A DNA stretch of 48,416 nt from an uncultured Prochlorococcus sp. (GCA_902536455.1 CACAXN010000007.1:1-48416), one strand, 5' to 3'. Shown: positions 28,247-34,536, numbered from the stretch's first letter. Notes: a model not told the origin generated them from the sequence alone. Translations and numbers: made by a program.

Positions 28247-28262
28247 CGGAGAGGGTGGAATT
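28247..28262 (-). repeat. Distal attachment site: partial copy of the tRNA-Ser 3' end
   Basis: CGGAGAGGGTGG (28247-28258) is identical to 33263-33274, the discriminator, acceptor and T-arm end of tRNA-Ser. The match extends to 16 nt with one mismatch (A for G). As a direct repeat it marks the left junction created by integrase-mediated insertion. Confidence 0.8.
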
Positions 28263-28315
28263 GTAGTTAGCACTATATGGCACTACATGTCACTAAAAAC
28301 GAGGTGATTTATCAG

Positions 28316-28339
28316 TTTTACATGTGTTTTTACATGTGT
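28316..28339 (+). repeat. Left arm-type repeats, two tandem copies of TTTTACATGTGT
   Basis: Copies at 28316-28327 and 28328-28339 are directly adjacent. The same motif occurs three times at the right end in the same orientation. The second copy extends to an 18-nt match with the right end (28327-28344 and 33136-33153). This is the expected layout of binding sites for the N-terminal arm-binding domain of the integrase. Confidence 0.7.
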
Positions 28340-28367
28340 CTGAATTAAACCTTTGTTATTAGTCCCC

Positions 28368-28529
28368 ATGAAATGCCAAGTCCAACTATTTGTAGCAGGA
28401 CAAATCATTAAAGAAGAAATGGTTTGCCGAGACTACGAGCATGCTAGAGAAATAGCACTAGCAAGAAACCCTAACACTCACATTCTAGGAGTAACAGCAG
28501 TATCTGCATTTGATAGGGAGATAGGGTAA
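28368..28529 (+). CDS. Small protein, first gene of the serine recombinase operon
   Basis: The 53-aa protein runs from ATG 28368 to TAA 28527-28529 and shares one base with the recombinase start (TAATG). It begins M-K-C-Q-V-Q-L-F-V-A-G and contains a predicted beta-strand, a helix (D-Y-E-H-A-R-E-I-A-L-A-R-N-P) and a final strand (H-I-L-G-V-T-A-V). Small proteins of this beta-alpha-beta look occur in marine picocyanobacteria and their phages, as I recall, without known function. Translational coupling suggests a role with the recombinase, such as a regulator or accessory factor, but this is inference. Confidence 0.65.
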   Translation: MKCQVQLFVAGQIIKEEMVCRDYEHAREIALARNPNTHILGVTAVSAFDREIG

Positions 28530-29197
28530 TGAATTGCACAACATTTGATACCCCTGTTACTGCAACACAAATACTGGAGTCTGAAGGTAACGAAATACAG
28601 TATCAAAATCCAAGAGTATTTGGACTATGGAGATGCTCTACTGATACACAAGACCAAGAGCGACAAGTAATCGCACTTAAGGAAGCAGGAGCAACAAGAA
28701 TATATGGAGACAAGATAACTGGGACTTCAGACTTTAATGCAAGACCAGAATTAACAAGATGTCTGGAAGAAATGCAATCAGGAGATTTACTAATAATTTC
28801 TGAATTATCCAGATTAAGTAGAAGTTTTCTAGGCATGGTTAATGAAGTAAGCAAGTTACTAGAAAGAGGAATCCAGATAAAGACTCTAGACAAGAGACTG
28901 GATACAACAGCAATGCCAAAAGAGATAACTATGCTCATAGTTTCCATACTTGGATATGCTGCATCTCAAGAATTAGCACAGATAAAGAGTAGGACTGCTG
29001 AAGGTAGAGAAGTTGCTAAGTCCAGAGGGGTTAAGTTTGGAAGAAAGAAGACCTATTCTCAATCACAAGTTTCCACCATATTGGAAATGAGAAATAAAGG
29101 TCTTGGATATGGAAATATCGGCAAAGCAATGGGTATGACCAAGACAATGGTTAGGAGGATAATTCTAGAAAATGATTTTGATCAAAATGAGAAATAA
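28529..29197 (+). CDS. Serine recombinase (resolvase/invertase family)
   Basis: This is a 222-aa small serine recombinase. The catalytic serine is S37 in W-R-C-S-T-D-T-Q-D-Q-E-R-Q, the usual Y-x-R-V-S-T motif. The active-site region S-E-L-S-R-L-S-R-S near residue 95, the E helix with E-L-A-Q-I-K-S-R-T-A-E-G, and a C-terminal Hin-type helix-turn-helix (~178-215, G-N-I-G-K-A-M-G-M-T) are intact. About 27 extra residues precede the usual start. It would catalyse resolution or inversion at paired sites. It is an unusual companion to the tyrosine integrase in an element this small. The last codons overlap the next gene and contain the palindrome TTTTGATCAAAA. Confidence 0.92.
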   Translation: MNCTTFDTPVTATQILESEGNEIQYQNPRVFGLWRCSTDTQDQERQVIALKEAGATRIYGDKITGTSDFNARPELTRCLEEMQSGDLLIISELSRLSRSFLGMVNEVSKLLERGIQIKTLDKRLDTTAMPKEITMLIVSILGYAASQELAQIKSRTAEGREVAKSRGVKFGRKKTYSQSQVSTILEMRNKGLGYGNIGKAMGMTKTMVRRIILENDFDQNEK

Positions 29198-29435
29198 ACT
29201 AATAATTCTATTAGCAAGTATCTGTCTTTTCCCTCCTGTTTATTCATGTCCCATACAGGAGGAAGACAAGCACCAGATGTTAAGTGAGTTGTGCTCTATG
29301 GATGATGGAGATTGGTCTAGCAACAGATTAAACGAGATGATTATCATGCTTAAGTTTGGAAAATTACCATCAGAGAAAAACATCAAAGGTAATCAGGCAA
29401 TGGCAGCAGTTACATGCAATTTGGAGTATCGCTAA
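29187..29435 (+). CDS. Small exported protein with three cysteines in the mature part
   Basis: This 82-aa protein starts at ATG 29187 (an alternative start at 29172 would spoil the signal peptide). The signal peptide is M-R-N-K-L-I-I-L-L-A-S-I-C-L-F-P-P-V-Y-S followed by Cys. The site is a poor lipobox because of the Tyr at -2, so signal peptidase I cleavage is as likely as lipidation. The mature part is acidic with further cysteines (E-L-C-S-M, V-T-C-N-L). It overlaps the recombinase by 11 nt and the next gene by one base. No family is recognised. A role at the cell surface or in the periplasm is inferred from the signal alone. Confidence 0.7.
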   Translation: MRNKLIILLASICLFPPVYSCPIQEEDKHQMLSELCSMDDGDWSSNRLNEMIIMLKFGKLPSEKNIKGNQAMAAVTCNLEYR

Positions 29436-29680
29436 TGAAGAGATTACTGATATTAATACCTCTACTACTTCTTCCAACTAATGCTCAGGCAATCACATGG
29501 GATGAATTCTTCGCAGCATTAAAAGACCACCGCTACGACCATTTATTCCCAGTCCACGCAACTAATAAAACAGTCACTTGCATCCAGATAGTCACTTGGG
29601 AAGAGTATGTGCAAGGGTCAGGAAGACATAAAGGTTATGTAAGACACCAGAAGAATAAAAGGCATATTCCATGTCCATGA
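29435..29680 (+). CDS. Small exported basic protein
   Basis: This 81-aa protein starts at ATG 29435, sharing one base with the preceding stop (TAATG). A clean signal peptide (M-K-R-L-L-I-L-I-P-L-L-L-L-P-T-N-A-Q-A) precedes a mature part of ~62 residues beginning I-T-W-D-E-F-F. The mature part has two cysteines (V-T-C-I-Q and the C-terminal I-P-C-P) that could form a disulfide, and a basic C-terminal segment rich in His, Lys and Arg. I do not recognise it. It is the last gene of the four-gene coupled operon. Confidence 0.7.
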   Translation: MKRLLILIPLLLLPTNAQAITWDEFFAALKDHRYDHLFPVHATNKTVTCIQIVTWEEYVQGSGRHKGYVRHQKNKRHIPCP

Positions 29681-30158
29681 TGCGGCATGACACACCGCAG
29701 TTATACCAATGGATTTGGAGGAATGAGAATAAGGGATGCGGTAACAAAAGAAATGTCTGTTTAAATATGCGTGCCTTTTGTATCTCTCTCCTCCTTAGCG
29801 TGCGTATGATGCGGATTTGATTTCCACTTAGAGCATGATTTATCAGTAATTATGAAATGTCAGGGAATTTGTCATGACTTGTCTGGACATGGCACGACAT
29901 GGCACTAAACCCTAGTCATACCAATAGATTTGTGATATTATTACATTAATGTTTCACTAAAAGTAGTGAAAGTATAAATAGATTTAGTCCAGTATCCTCT
30001 ATAGCGATTTAGTTGAGTTTATCTCTCTAGGGGTATTTGCTGCGTATCAGTTGTAGTCAGACTGAAGCACTATCAGATGTGGTCTGTGTGTTAGGGACAA
30101 AATTGGTATTAGCAATGTATTACTGGGCGATTTCTTATCAATCACCCTATACCTCGTT
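29681..30158. other. 478-nt noncoding region with hairpins and repeats, candidate origin or regulatory region
   Basis: No coding frame of note. The region has TGCGG/CCGCA flanking 29686-29704, a direct repeat ATACCAAT(G/A)GATTTG (29703-29717 and 29918-29932), tandem GACATGGCAC units (29886-29905), a perfect 8-bp hairpin TTTCACTA-AAAG-TAGTGAAA (29952-29971) and a small hairpin with GGG/CCC ends (30125-30147) just upstream of the Rep-like gene. It should contain the promoter of that gene and is the best place for an origin. Confidence 0.5.
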
Positions 30159-30839
30159 ATGAAAACAACTAAAGATAAATTCCTTAAAAAGCATCAAGCA
30201 AAGATAAAAAAGGAAGAGTCTAGAAAGAAGAGGGTTTCTAAAACATCACTCATAGAAACCTCTCCTTTCATTAGAAGAAAGATACGAGATGCACATACCA
30301 AGTTTCTACTCCAACAAGTAGATTCTGGTTTCTTCTCCCCCAGGTGGTATATCGTTTTTCTATTAAAAGAGAAAGATGAAAGATTAAATGATTTTGATCA
30401 AAACCAAGAAGATTACTGGGTAAAAGACATCACTCATATCCGAAACATGTTTTATCAAGAATACTATCAAGGAGATAGAGACTGGAAAAACAAGATAGAT
30501 AGACCAAAGACCATATGGGGACTGGAATTTGGGAAAACAGGGACTAATCCACACATAAATCTTCTAGTAGAGAAAACTAAAAGGGAATGGGATGAGTCAT
30601 TTCTTACAAAACTATTTAATGAAGATTTACCCAAAAAGGTTAAATGTATGAAGTCAGAAGATTCAGCATCTGTGACTGACTTTAAGACATCAGGACTTCA
30701 TGGATACATCAACAAAGAAGCAACATGGGAATTCTCCCCAATTATTTACTCAATAAGCGACTATGAAAAGCACCCTAAAACACAATCAACTAACCATCAG
30801 TTATCCAAACAATGGAAAAACTATGGACATAAACCATGA
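30159..30839 (+). CDS. Possible divergent HUH-type replication initiator or relaxase-like protein
   Basis: This is a 226-aa basic protein with a Lys/Arg-rich N-terminus. Three spaced segments recall rolling-circle Rep proteins: a hydrophobic strand W-Y-I-V-F-L-L (63-69) as motif I; G-T-N-P-H-I-N-L-L-V-E (128-138) as motif II, where the second His of H-U-H is Asn (H132, N134); and G-Y-I-N-K-E (182-187) as motif III, with Y183 as possible nucleophile and K186. The order and rough spacing fit, but one metal ligand differs, so activity is uncertain. It heads a four-gene coupled chain and follows a hairpin-rich noncoding region. The function is my inference. It could equally be an unrelated element-specific protein. 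Confidence 0.5.
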   Translation: MKTTKDKFLKKHQAKIKKEESRKKRVSKTSLIETSPFIRRKIRDAHTKFLLQQVDSGFFSPRWYIVFLLKEKDERLNDFDQNQEDYWVKDITHIRNMFYQEYYQGDRDWKNKIDRPKTIWGLEFGKTGTNPHINLLVEKTKREWDESFLTKLFNEDLPKKVKCMKSEDSASVTDFKTSGLHGYINKEATWEFSPIIYSISDYEKHPKTQSTNHQLSKQWKNYGHKP

Positions 30840-30951
30840 ATTATTTCTAATTAACAGAGAGTATGGAATCTCTAAATCTAAATTTGCAGTTAAAGCAATA
30901 GAAGAGAAGATTCAGAAAATTAAAAAGATTAAAACCAAAGGAATATTATGA
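30823..30951 (+). CDS. Very small protein of the element
   Basis: I take ATG 30823, giving 42 aa (M-D-I-N-H-E-L-F-L-I-N-R ...). It overlaps the end of the Rep-like gene by 17 nt and the next gene by 4 nt. It is strongly basic with a C-terminal Ile/Lys-rich helix. An upstream ATG at 30763 would lengthen it to 62 aa but lies deeper in the preceding gene. Size and charge could suit a DNA-binding accessory protein. No family recognised. Confidence 0.45.
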   Translation: MDINHELFLINREYGISKSKFAVKAIEEKIQKIKKIKTKGIL

Positions 30952-31085
30952 AAACTAACCTTACTGCAATGGAAAAGAAACTAATAGAGAAGATTTCACG
31001 AAAACAGAAGGAGGGAGACTTCTGGTTAATCAATCACTTATATGCAGAGTATGAAAGAGTCTTTAAGAAACCATTTAATGGATAA
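30948..31085 (+). CDS. Very small protein of the element
   Basis: A 45-aa frame starts with ATG overlapping the preceding stop (ATGA) and ends at TAA 31083-31085. It begins M-K-T-N-L-T-A-M-E-K-K-L-I-E-K-I and continues with F-W-L-I-N-H-L-Y-A-E-Y, a helical amphipathic pattern. No function is recognised. The tight overlap supports its being translated. Confidence 0.5.
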   Translation: MKTNLTAMEKKLIEKISRKQKEGDFWLINHLYAEYERVFKKPFNG

Positions 31086-31090
31086 ACTTG

Positions 31091-31246
31091 ATGCCTAAAA
31101 AGAGAAAGACATTCCAAAAATTCATAAAAGATTTAGTCTTTAATAATCCAAGAGCAGATAGACAATATCCAATGGATGGAGACTTTAATGACCCTGATTG
31201 GTTAGACCGAAATATGCTTTATGACGGGAAAAAGAAGAAAGACTAA
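31091..31246 (+). CDS. Very small protein of the element
   Basis: A 51-aa frame runs from ATG 31091 to TAA 31244-31246, 5 nt after the preceding gene. It is basic at both ends (M-P-K-K-R-K; K-K-K-K-D) with an acidic middle (D-G-D-F-N-D-P-D-W-L-D). It overlaps the convergent AlpA-like gene by 4 nt. No family recognised. Confidence 0.5.
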   Translation: MPKKRKTFQKFIKDLVFNNPRADRQYPMDGDFNDPDWLDRNMLYDGKKKKD

Positions 31247-31428
31247 GCAAAGTTAGGTTGGGTATTAATCCATTTATCAATGATTTTTTCATTCCATCCA
31301 ACTATGCGACTATTTCCAAGAGGGATTTGCTCAGGGAATCTACCTTGTGAAATCCAACGATAGATTGTGCGTTTTGATAGTCCAGTTTTTTCTACGACTT
31401 GCTTGATACGAAGTATTTTGATTTGCAT
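31243..31428 (-). CDS. alpA: AlpA/MerR-like helix-turn-helix regulator or excisionase
   Basis: The 61-aa protein is a winged helix-turn-helix of the AlpA type: I-K-Q-V-V-E-K-T-G-L-S-K-R-T-I-Y-R-W (helices 1-2), then the wing F-P-E-Q-I-P-L-G-N-S-R-I-V-G-W, with final helix I-I-D-K-W-I. In satellite phage P4 and related elements such proteins activate or assist integrase and excision. It is upstream of the integrase only in genomic order: both are on the minus strand and AlpA lies downstream of int by 414 nt, so it has its own promoter. A perfect 11-bp inverted repeat sits immediately before its start. Confidence 0.88.
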   Translation of the reverse strand: MQIKILRIKQVVEKTGLSKRTIYRWISQGRFPEQIPLGNSRIVGWNEKIIDKWINTQPNFA

Positions 31429-31842
31429 TGATTTAAGAGAAAAGGTTGATTGGGTTTTTTCTCTTAACTTGTGAGTTAGGCGAAGACAGGGTGGGAATGT
31501 CTGTCAGATAATAATGCTCCAGAGGAGTCTTTGTAGTATTCAGTTTTGATCAAAACCATTTGGTTTCGTTACTATTATTATAACTTCTTCAGAGGTCTCT
31601 GTGTGCCATTTGTGGACAGTTTAAGTAGATAGATATAGCATTCATAACCCATTGCTATCATTGATAAGTTTAATCTTTAATTAAGGCACTTAATCGCACT
31701 TATTCGTTATTACTAATTACAACTAATTAACGATTAATTGTAGTTATTAATTATTAACAATTAGGGAGTCTATATTAAAAACTTCCCTATTCGTAATCTA
31801 TAAAGTCTTGCTCTTGCCTTGTAAAAATTTTCAGATTAAAAA
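31429..31842. other. 414-nt AT-rich noncoding region between int and alpA
   Basis: Contains the alpA leader hairpin, the palindrome GTTTTGATCAAAAC (31543-31556) and a run of TTAAT/ATTAA-rich sequence at about 31675-31760 with imperfect palindromes (for example CAACTAATTAACGATTAATTG). The last may be an AT-rich unwinding region or simply low-complexity sequence. No gene is visible. The promoter of alpA should be here. Confidence 0.45.
31433..31467. promoter_or_regulatory. Perfect 11-bp inverted repeat in the alpA leader, operator candidate
   Basis: TTAAGAGAAAA (31433-31443) and TTTTCTCTTAA (31457-31467) flank a 13-nt spacer. The repeat ends 4 nt before the alpA ATG. As DNA it could bind a dimeric regulator; as RNA it would form a hairpin that masks ribosome entry. 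There is no T tract after it on the minus strand, so a terminator is less likely. Confidence 0.55.
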
Positions 31843-33072
31843 TTATACTTCTAGACCATTTTCTAAAAGTAAATCACTCCATTCATTCATGAATTTAGTC
31901 CTTTCTTTAATGAAACTAGAGCGGTCATAAGCACCAAGAATCTTATCTCTATCAAAATGTGCTAACTGCAATCTAATAATTTCTTGAGAATAACCAAGTT
32001 TCTCCCTCCCATGAGTCATTGCCATTGCTCTAAACCCATGAGTAGTCATCTTGCCCTCGTAACCTAGATTTTTAATGTGATGATTTGGACTAGAGGGATT
32101 GATATAGGGATACTTTTTACCACGAGGACTGAAGAAGACCCATTCTTCATCACCATTAATTGCTTCTAATTTCCTAAACAACTCCAAAGCAGAAGATGAT
32201 AGAGGTGTTAAGTGCTCTCTTTTCCCTTTCATGAATTCTGCAGGAGTAGTCAACATCTTTTCATTCCAATTAATGTCGCTCCATTTAGAGGAAACCAAAG
32301 ATGATGCTCTAAGGAAGCAAAAGGCAGCAAGTTTAACAGCAATATTTGTCTGAAATTCTCCCTTACACTTATTTTCAGAGACAGCAACTAGGAAGGCAGG
32401 GACTTCTTTCCAGTCAGTTAATGCAGGACGAGACTTTGCTCTATGTCCAGTCTGGGTATTTTCAGAAGAGCGACAAGGATTCTCATCATTAGAAGAATAA
32501 AGACTATAAATGTCTATCGCATAGGCGAATACTTGCCTCATTACACCTAACAACTTTCTACCTTGCTCTGGTTTTCCTCTACTTACATGAGACTGCAGAA
32601 ATCTGATGCACTCTGGACGAGAAATCTGTTTAATTGGATATTTTCCAAATTTAGGAAGAATTTGATTCTTTAATTTGAGTTTTACATCAGCAGCAGTAGT
32701 TGGTCTCTTCTTAGTTGAGTAATCGCCAAACCATTCCCAAGCAATCTCCTCAAAAGTCTGTGACCCTATACCTGTAACCTCTTCCTTTTCCTTAGACTTC
32801 TCTAATTTAGGATTTCTTCCTTGCTTCCTTAATACATCTAATCTATTCTTTTCTTCCCTTGCTCTTTTAAGAGGCATTACTACACCAGAAGCATTGCAAT
32901 AAGTGCCTATATGAATACTCTCACTCTTACCTTGCTTAGAGGGTGGGAATAGATATTGCCAAACCCAATACTTACTGCCATTTGGATGGATTTCCACATA
33001 AAGTCCTTGACCAGTAGATTTCACATATCTTCTCTCTTTTACTGGCAATGCCTTAACATCGCCCTCTGTCAT
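31843..33072 (-). CDS. int: Tyrosine integrase, P4 type
   Basis: The protein has 409 aa from ATG 33072, preceded by AAGGTGA at suitable distance. A GTG at 33084 would add four residues but has no ribosome site. The N-terminal ~95 residues match the arm-DNA-binding domain of P4-like integrases (G-Q-G-L-Y-V-E-I-H-P-N-G-S-K-Y-W). A core-binding domain (~110-210) and a catalytic domain follow: Arg in F-L-R-A-S-S-L near 257, H-G-F-R near 345, L-A-H-F and the nucleophile Tyr in G-A-Y-D-R near 385. It should integrate and excise the element at the tRNA-Ser 3' end located 178 nt upstream. Confidence 0.95.
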   Translation of the reverse strand: MTEGDVKALPVKERRYVKSTGQGLYVEIHPNGSKYWVWQYLFPPSKQGKSESIHIGTYCNASGVVMPLKRAREEKNRLDVLRKQGRNPKLEKSKEKEEVTGIGSQTFEEIAWEWFGDYSTKKRPTTAADVKLKLKNQILPKFGKYPIKQISRPECIRFLQSHVSRGKPEQGRKLLGVMRQVFAYAIDIYSLYSSNDENPCRSSENTQTGHRAKSRPALTDWKEVPAFLVAVSENKCKGEFQTNIAVKLAAFCFLRASSLVSSKWSDINWNEKMLTTPAEFMKGKREHLTPLSSSALELFRKLEAINGDEEWVFFSPRGKKYPYINPSSPNHHIKNLGYEGKMTTHGFRAMAMTHGREKLGYSQEIIRLQLAHFDRDKILGAYDRSSFIKERTKFMNEWSDLLLENGLEV

Positions 33073-33085
33073 TAAGTTTCTCACC

Positions 33086-33148
33086 TTTACATGTGTCAGG
33101 ATTTTTACATGTGTTTACTATACCACATACATGGGTTTTTACATGTGT
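33086..33148 (+). repeat. Right arm-type repeats, three copies of TTTACATGTGT
   Basis: Copies at 33086-33096, 33102-33114 and 33136-33148, all in the same orientation as the two left copies. The first two flank the integrase translation start and leader, so integrase could also repress its own gene by binding here. Confidence 0.7.
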
Positions 33149-33262
33149 CTGAAATGTGTTATCATGACATTAACTGACACCTCGTGTCACAAACTTTCCT
33201 TATAATCAACTGTTATCACTTAGTTTTGGCATTATCTGGCACTAAGTGACATTCTGAATATC

Positions 33263-33347
33263 CGGAGAGGGTGGGATTCGAACCCACGAATAGTTTCCTA
33301 TTAAACGATTTCGAGTCGTTCGCTTTCGACCACTCAGCCACCTCTCC
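33263..33347 (-). tRNA. tRNA-Ser(CGA)
   Basis: The 85-nt gene on the minus strand has a 7-bp acceptor stem (GGAGAGG/CCTCTCC), discriminator G, D arm, anticodon loop CTCGAAA (plus-strand 33309-33315; anticodon CGA at 33311-33313), a long variable arm typical of serine tRNA and the T arm GTGGG-TTCGAAT-CCCAC. CCA is not encoded. It reads UCG codons. It is the target of the integrated element, which begins at its 3' end and leaves the tRNA intact. Confidence 0.97.
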
Positions 33348-33411
33348 AGCTTTTATTGATTATCTCCAAAATTATATGAAAAATTTATGATCTATTTATT
33401 TATCTTAATTT

Positions 33412-34443
33412 TTAATTCCAACCTGCATCCTTCATCAATTTTATTGCAAGAGCATTATTAACCCCAAGATCATCAACTGTAACCTTGTCAGGTATGAATT
33501 CACCAAAATCCTGAACAATAGGGTTTTGATTAACCTCTTTTAATGGATGTTCAAAGGTGGGGGCAGCTAATCCTTTACTGCCACTTGGAGATGCTAAATA
33601 TTCAAGAAGCTTAACAGCTTCAACTTTGTTATTTGCGTATTTCGCTACTCCGCCAGCACTTATATTTACATGCGCAGGGTTTGGAGTAATAACGGAAGTT
33701 TTTTTCGCATAAAGAACATCTCTCCTGCCATTCACTCCAGCTAACATCCTTGCAACATAATAATGATTAACAATTCCTACTCCACATTTTTTCTTAGAAA
33801 CTGCCCTTATTATTGAAATATCTCCTGGGAAAAAAGGTTGAGAAACGTTAGAAATCATTTCGCTTAACCAAACTTTAGTTGCTGACTCCCCTTTATTCAC
33901 TATTTGATTAGCTACTAAAGATTGATTATATGGACTTTTTCTGTTCCTTAAGCAAACTTTGCCTTTTAAAGATGGATCAGCTAAATCTGTATAGTCCTTA
34001 ATTTTACTAACATCAACAACTTTTGGATTCGCAACCATAACTCTTACTCTTCTTGTTAATGCATACCATTGCTTACTTTGATCCTTTAACCCAATTGGAA
34101 CATCATTTTCCAAAGATTTTGATACTACACTTTGAAGTAATCCAGCTTTAGCAGCATTTGTAATTCTCGCAGCATCGACTAGTAATATCAAATCTGCCTG
34201 GGAATTCTCTCCCTCTCTTTTCAATCTTTCAATTAAAGAAATTCCTGCTGCCTCAATCAACCTAACTTTAATTCCTGTTTCTTCTGCAAATTTTTTATAA
34301 ACACTTCTATCTGTGTTGTAATGTCTCCCTGAATAAACTTTAACTTCTTTTTCTGTAGAATTAACAGGTAAATTAAAATTAAATAAAAAGGTACACGTCA
34401 AAGCTGAGTAAAATATTTTTTTTAGGTTTTGCAATTTTTTCAA
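33412..34443 (-). CDS. futA: Ferric iron ABC transporter substrate-binding protein (FutA/IdiA type)
   Basis: The 343-aa protein has an N-terminal signal (residues ~10-28) and the mature start K-E-V-K-V-Y-S-G-R-H-Y. Iron-binding tyrosines are visible in Y-S-G-R-H-Y and the V-N-H-Y-Y-V-A-R-M segment (two adjacent Tyr), typical of FutA/IdiA. It captures Fe(III) in the periplasm for FutBC. In cyanobacteria the family is induced by iron limitation and one form protects PSII. No permease or ATPase gene is adjacent. It lies beside the tRNA-Ser locus and is divergent from the PiuC-like gene. Confidence 0.94.
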   Translation of the reverse strand: MKKLQNLKKIFYSALTCTFLFNFNLPVNSTEKEVKVYSGRHYNTDRSVYKKFAEETGIKVRLIEAAGISLIERLKREGENSQADLILLVDAARITNAAKAGLLQSVVSKSLENDVPIGLKDQSKQWYALTRRVRVMVANPKVVDVSKIKDYTDLADPSLKGKVCLRNRKSPYNQSLVANQIVNKGESATKVWLSEMISNVSQPFFPGDISIIRAVSKKKCGVGIVNHYYVARMLAGVNGRRDVLYAKKTSVITPNPAHVNISAGGVAKYANNKVEAVKLLEYLASPSGSKGLAAPTFEHPLKEVNQNPIVQDFGEFIPDKVTVDDLGVNNALAIKLMKDAGWN

Positions 34444-34536
34444 AAAGTATCTATGGTTACTTTATATATATTTATATAACAAGAGATCTAAAAGATATTT
34501 TCTATACACTGCCTTGTATCATTTTTTATAAATAAG

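Larger units (their letters stand above)
28247..33262. mobile_element. tRNA-Ser-integrated element, ~5.0 kb, tycheposon-like
   Basis: The element lies downstream of the 3' end of tRNA-Ser(CGA), which is on the minus strand at 33263-33347. Its far boundary is a copy of the tRNA 3' end at 28247-28258 (12 nt identical, 16 with one mismatch). It encodes a P4-type tyrosine integrase next to the tRNA, an AlpA-like regulator, a serine recombinase, a possible HUH-like replication protein and several small proteins, and carries shared repeat arrays inside both ends. Codons are less AT-skewed than in flanking genes. These are the features of Prochlorococcus tycheposons. No nutrient-acquisition cargo, capsid or packaging gene is recognisable. 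Confidence 0.85.

Noticed and set aside
29703-29932. ATACCAAT(G/A)GATTTG repeat as a second att pair
   Set aside because: It is inside the element, does not match the tRNA and encloses only 215 nt without genes.
29985-30110. tRNA-like or structured RNA in the noncoding stretch before the Rep-like gene
   Set aside because: No cloverleaf can be drawn and no T-arm GTTCRA is present.
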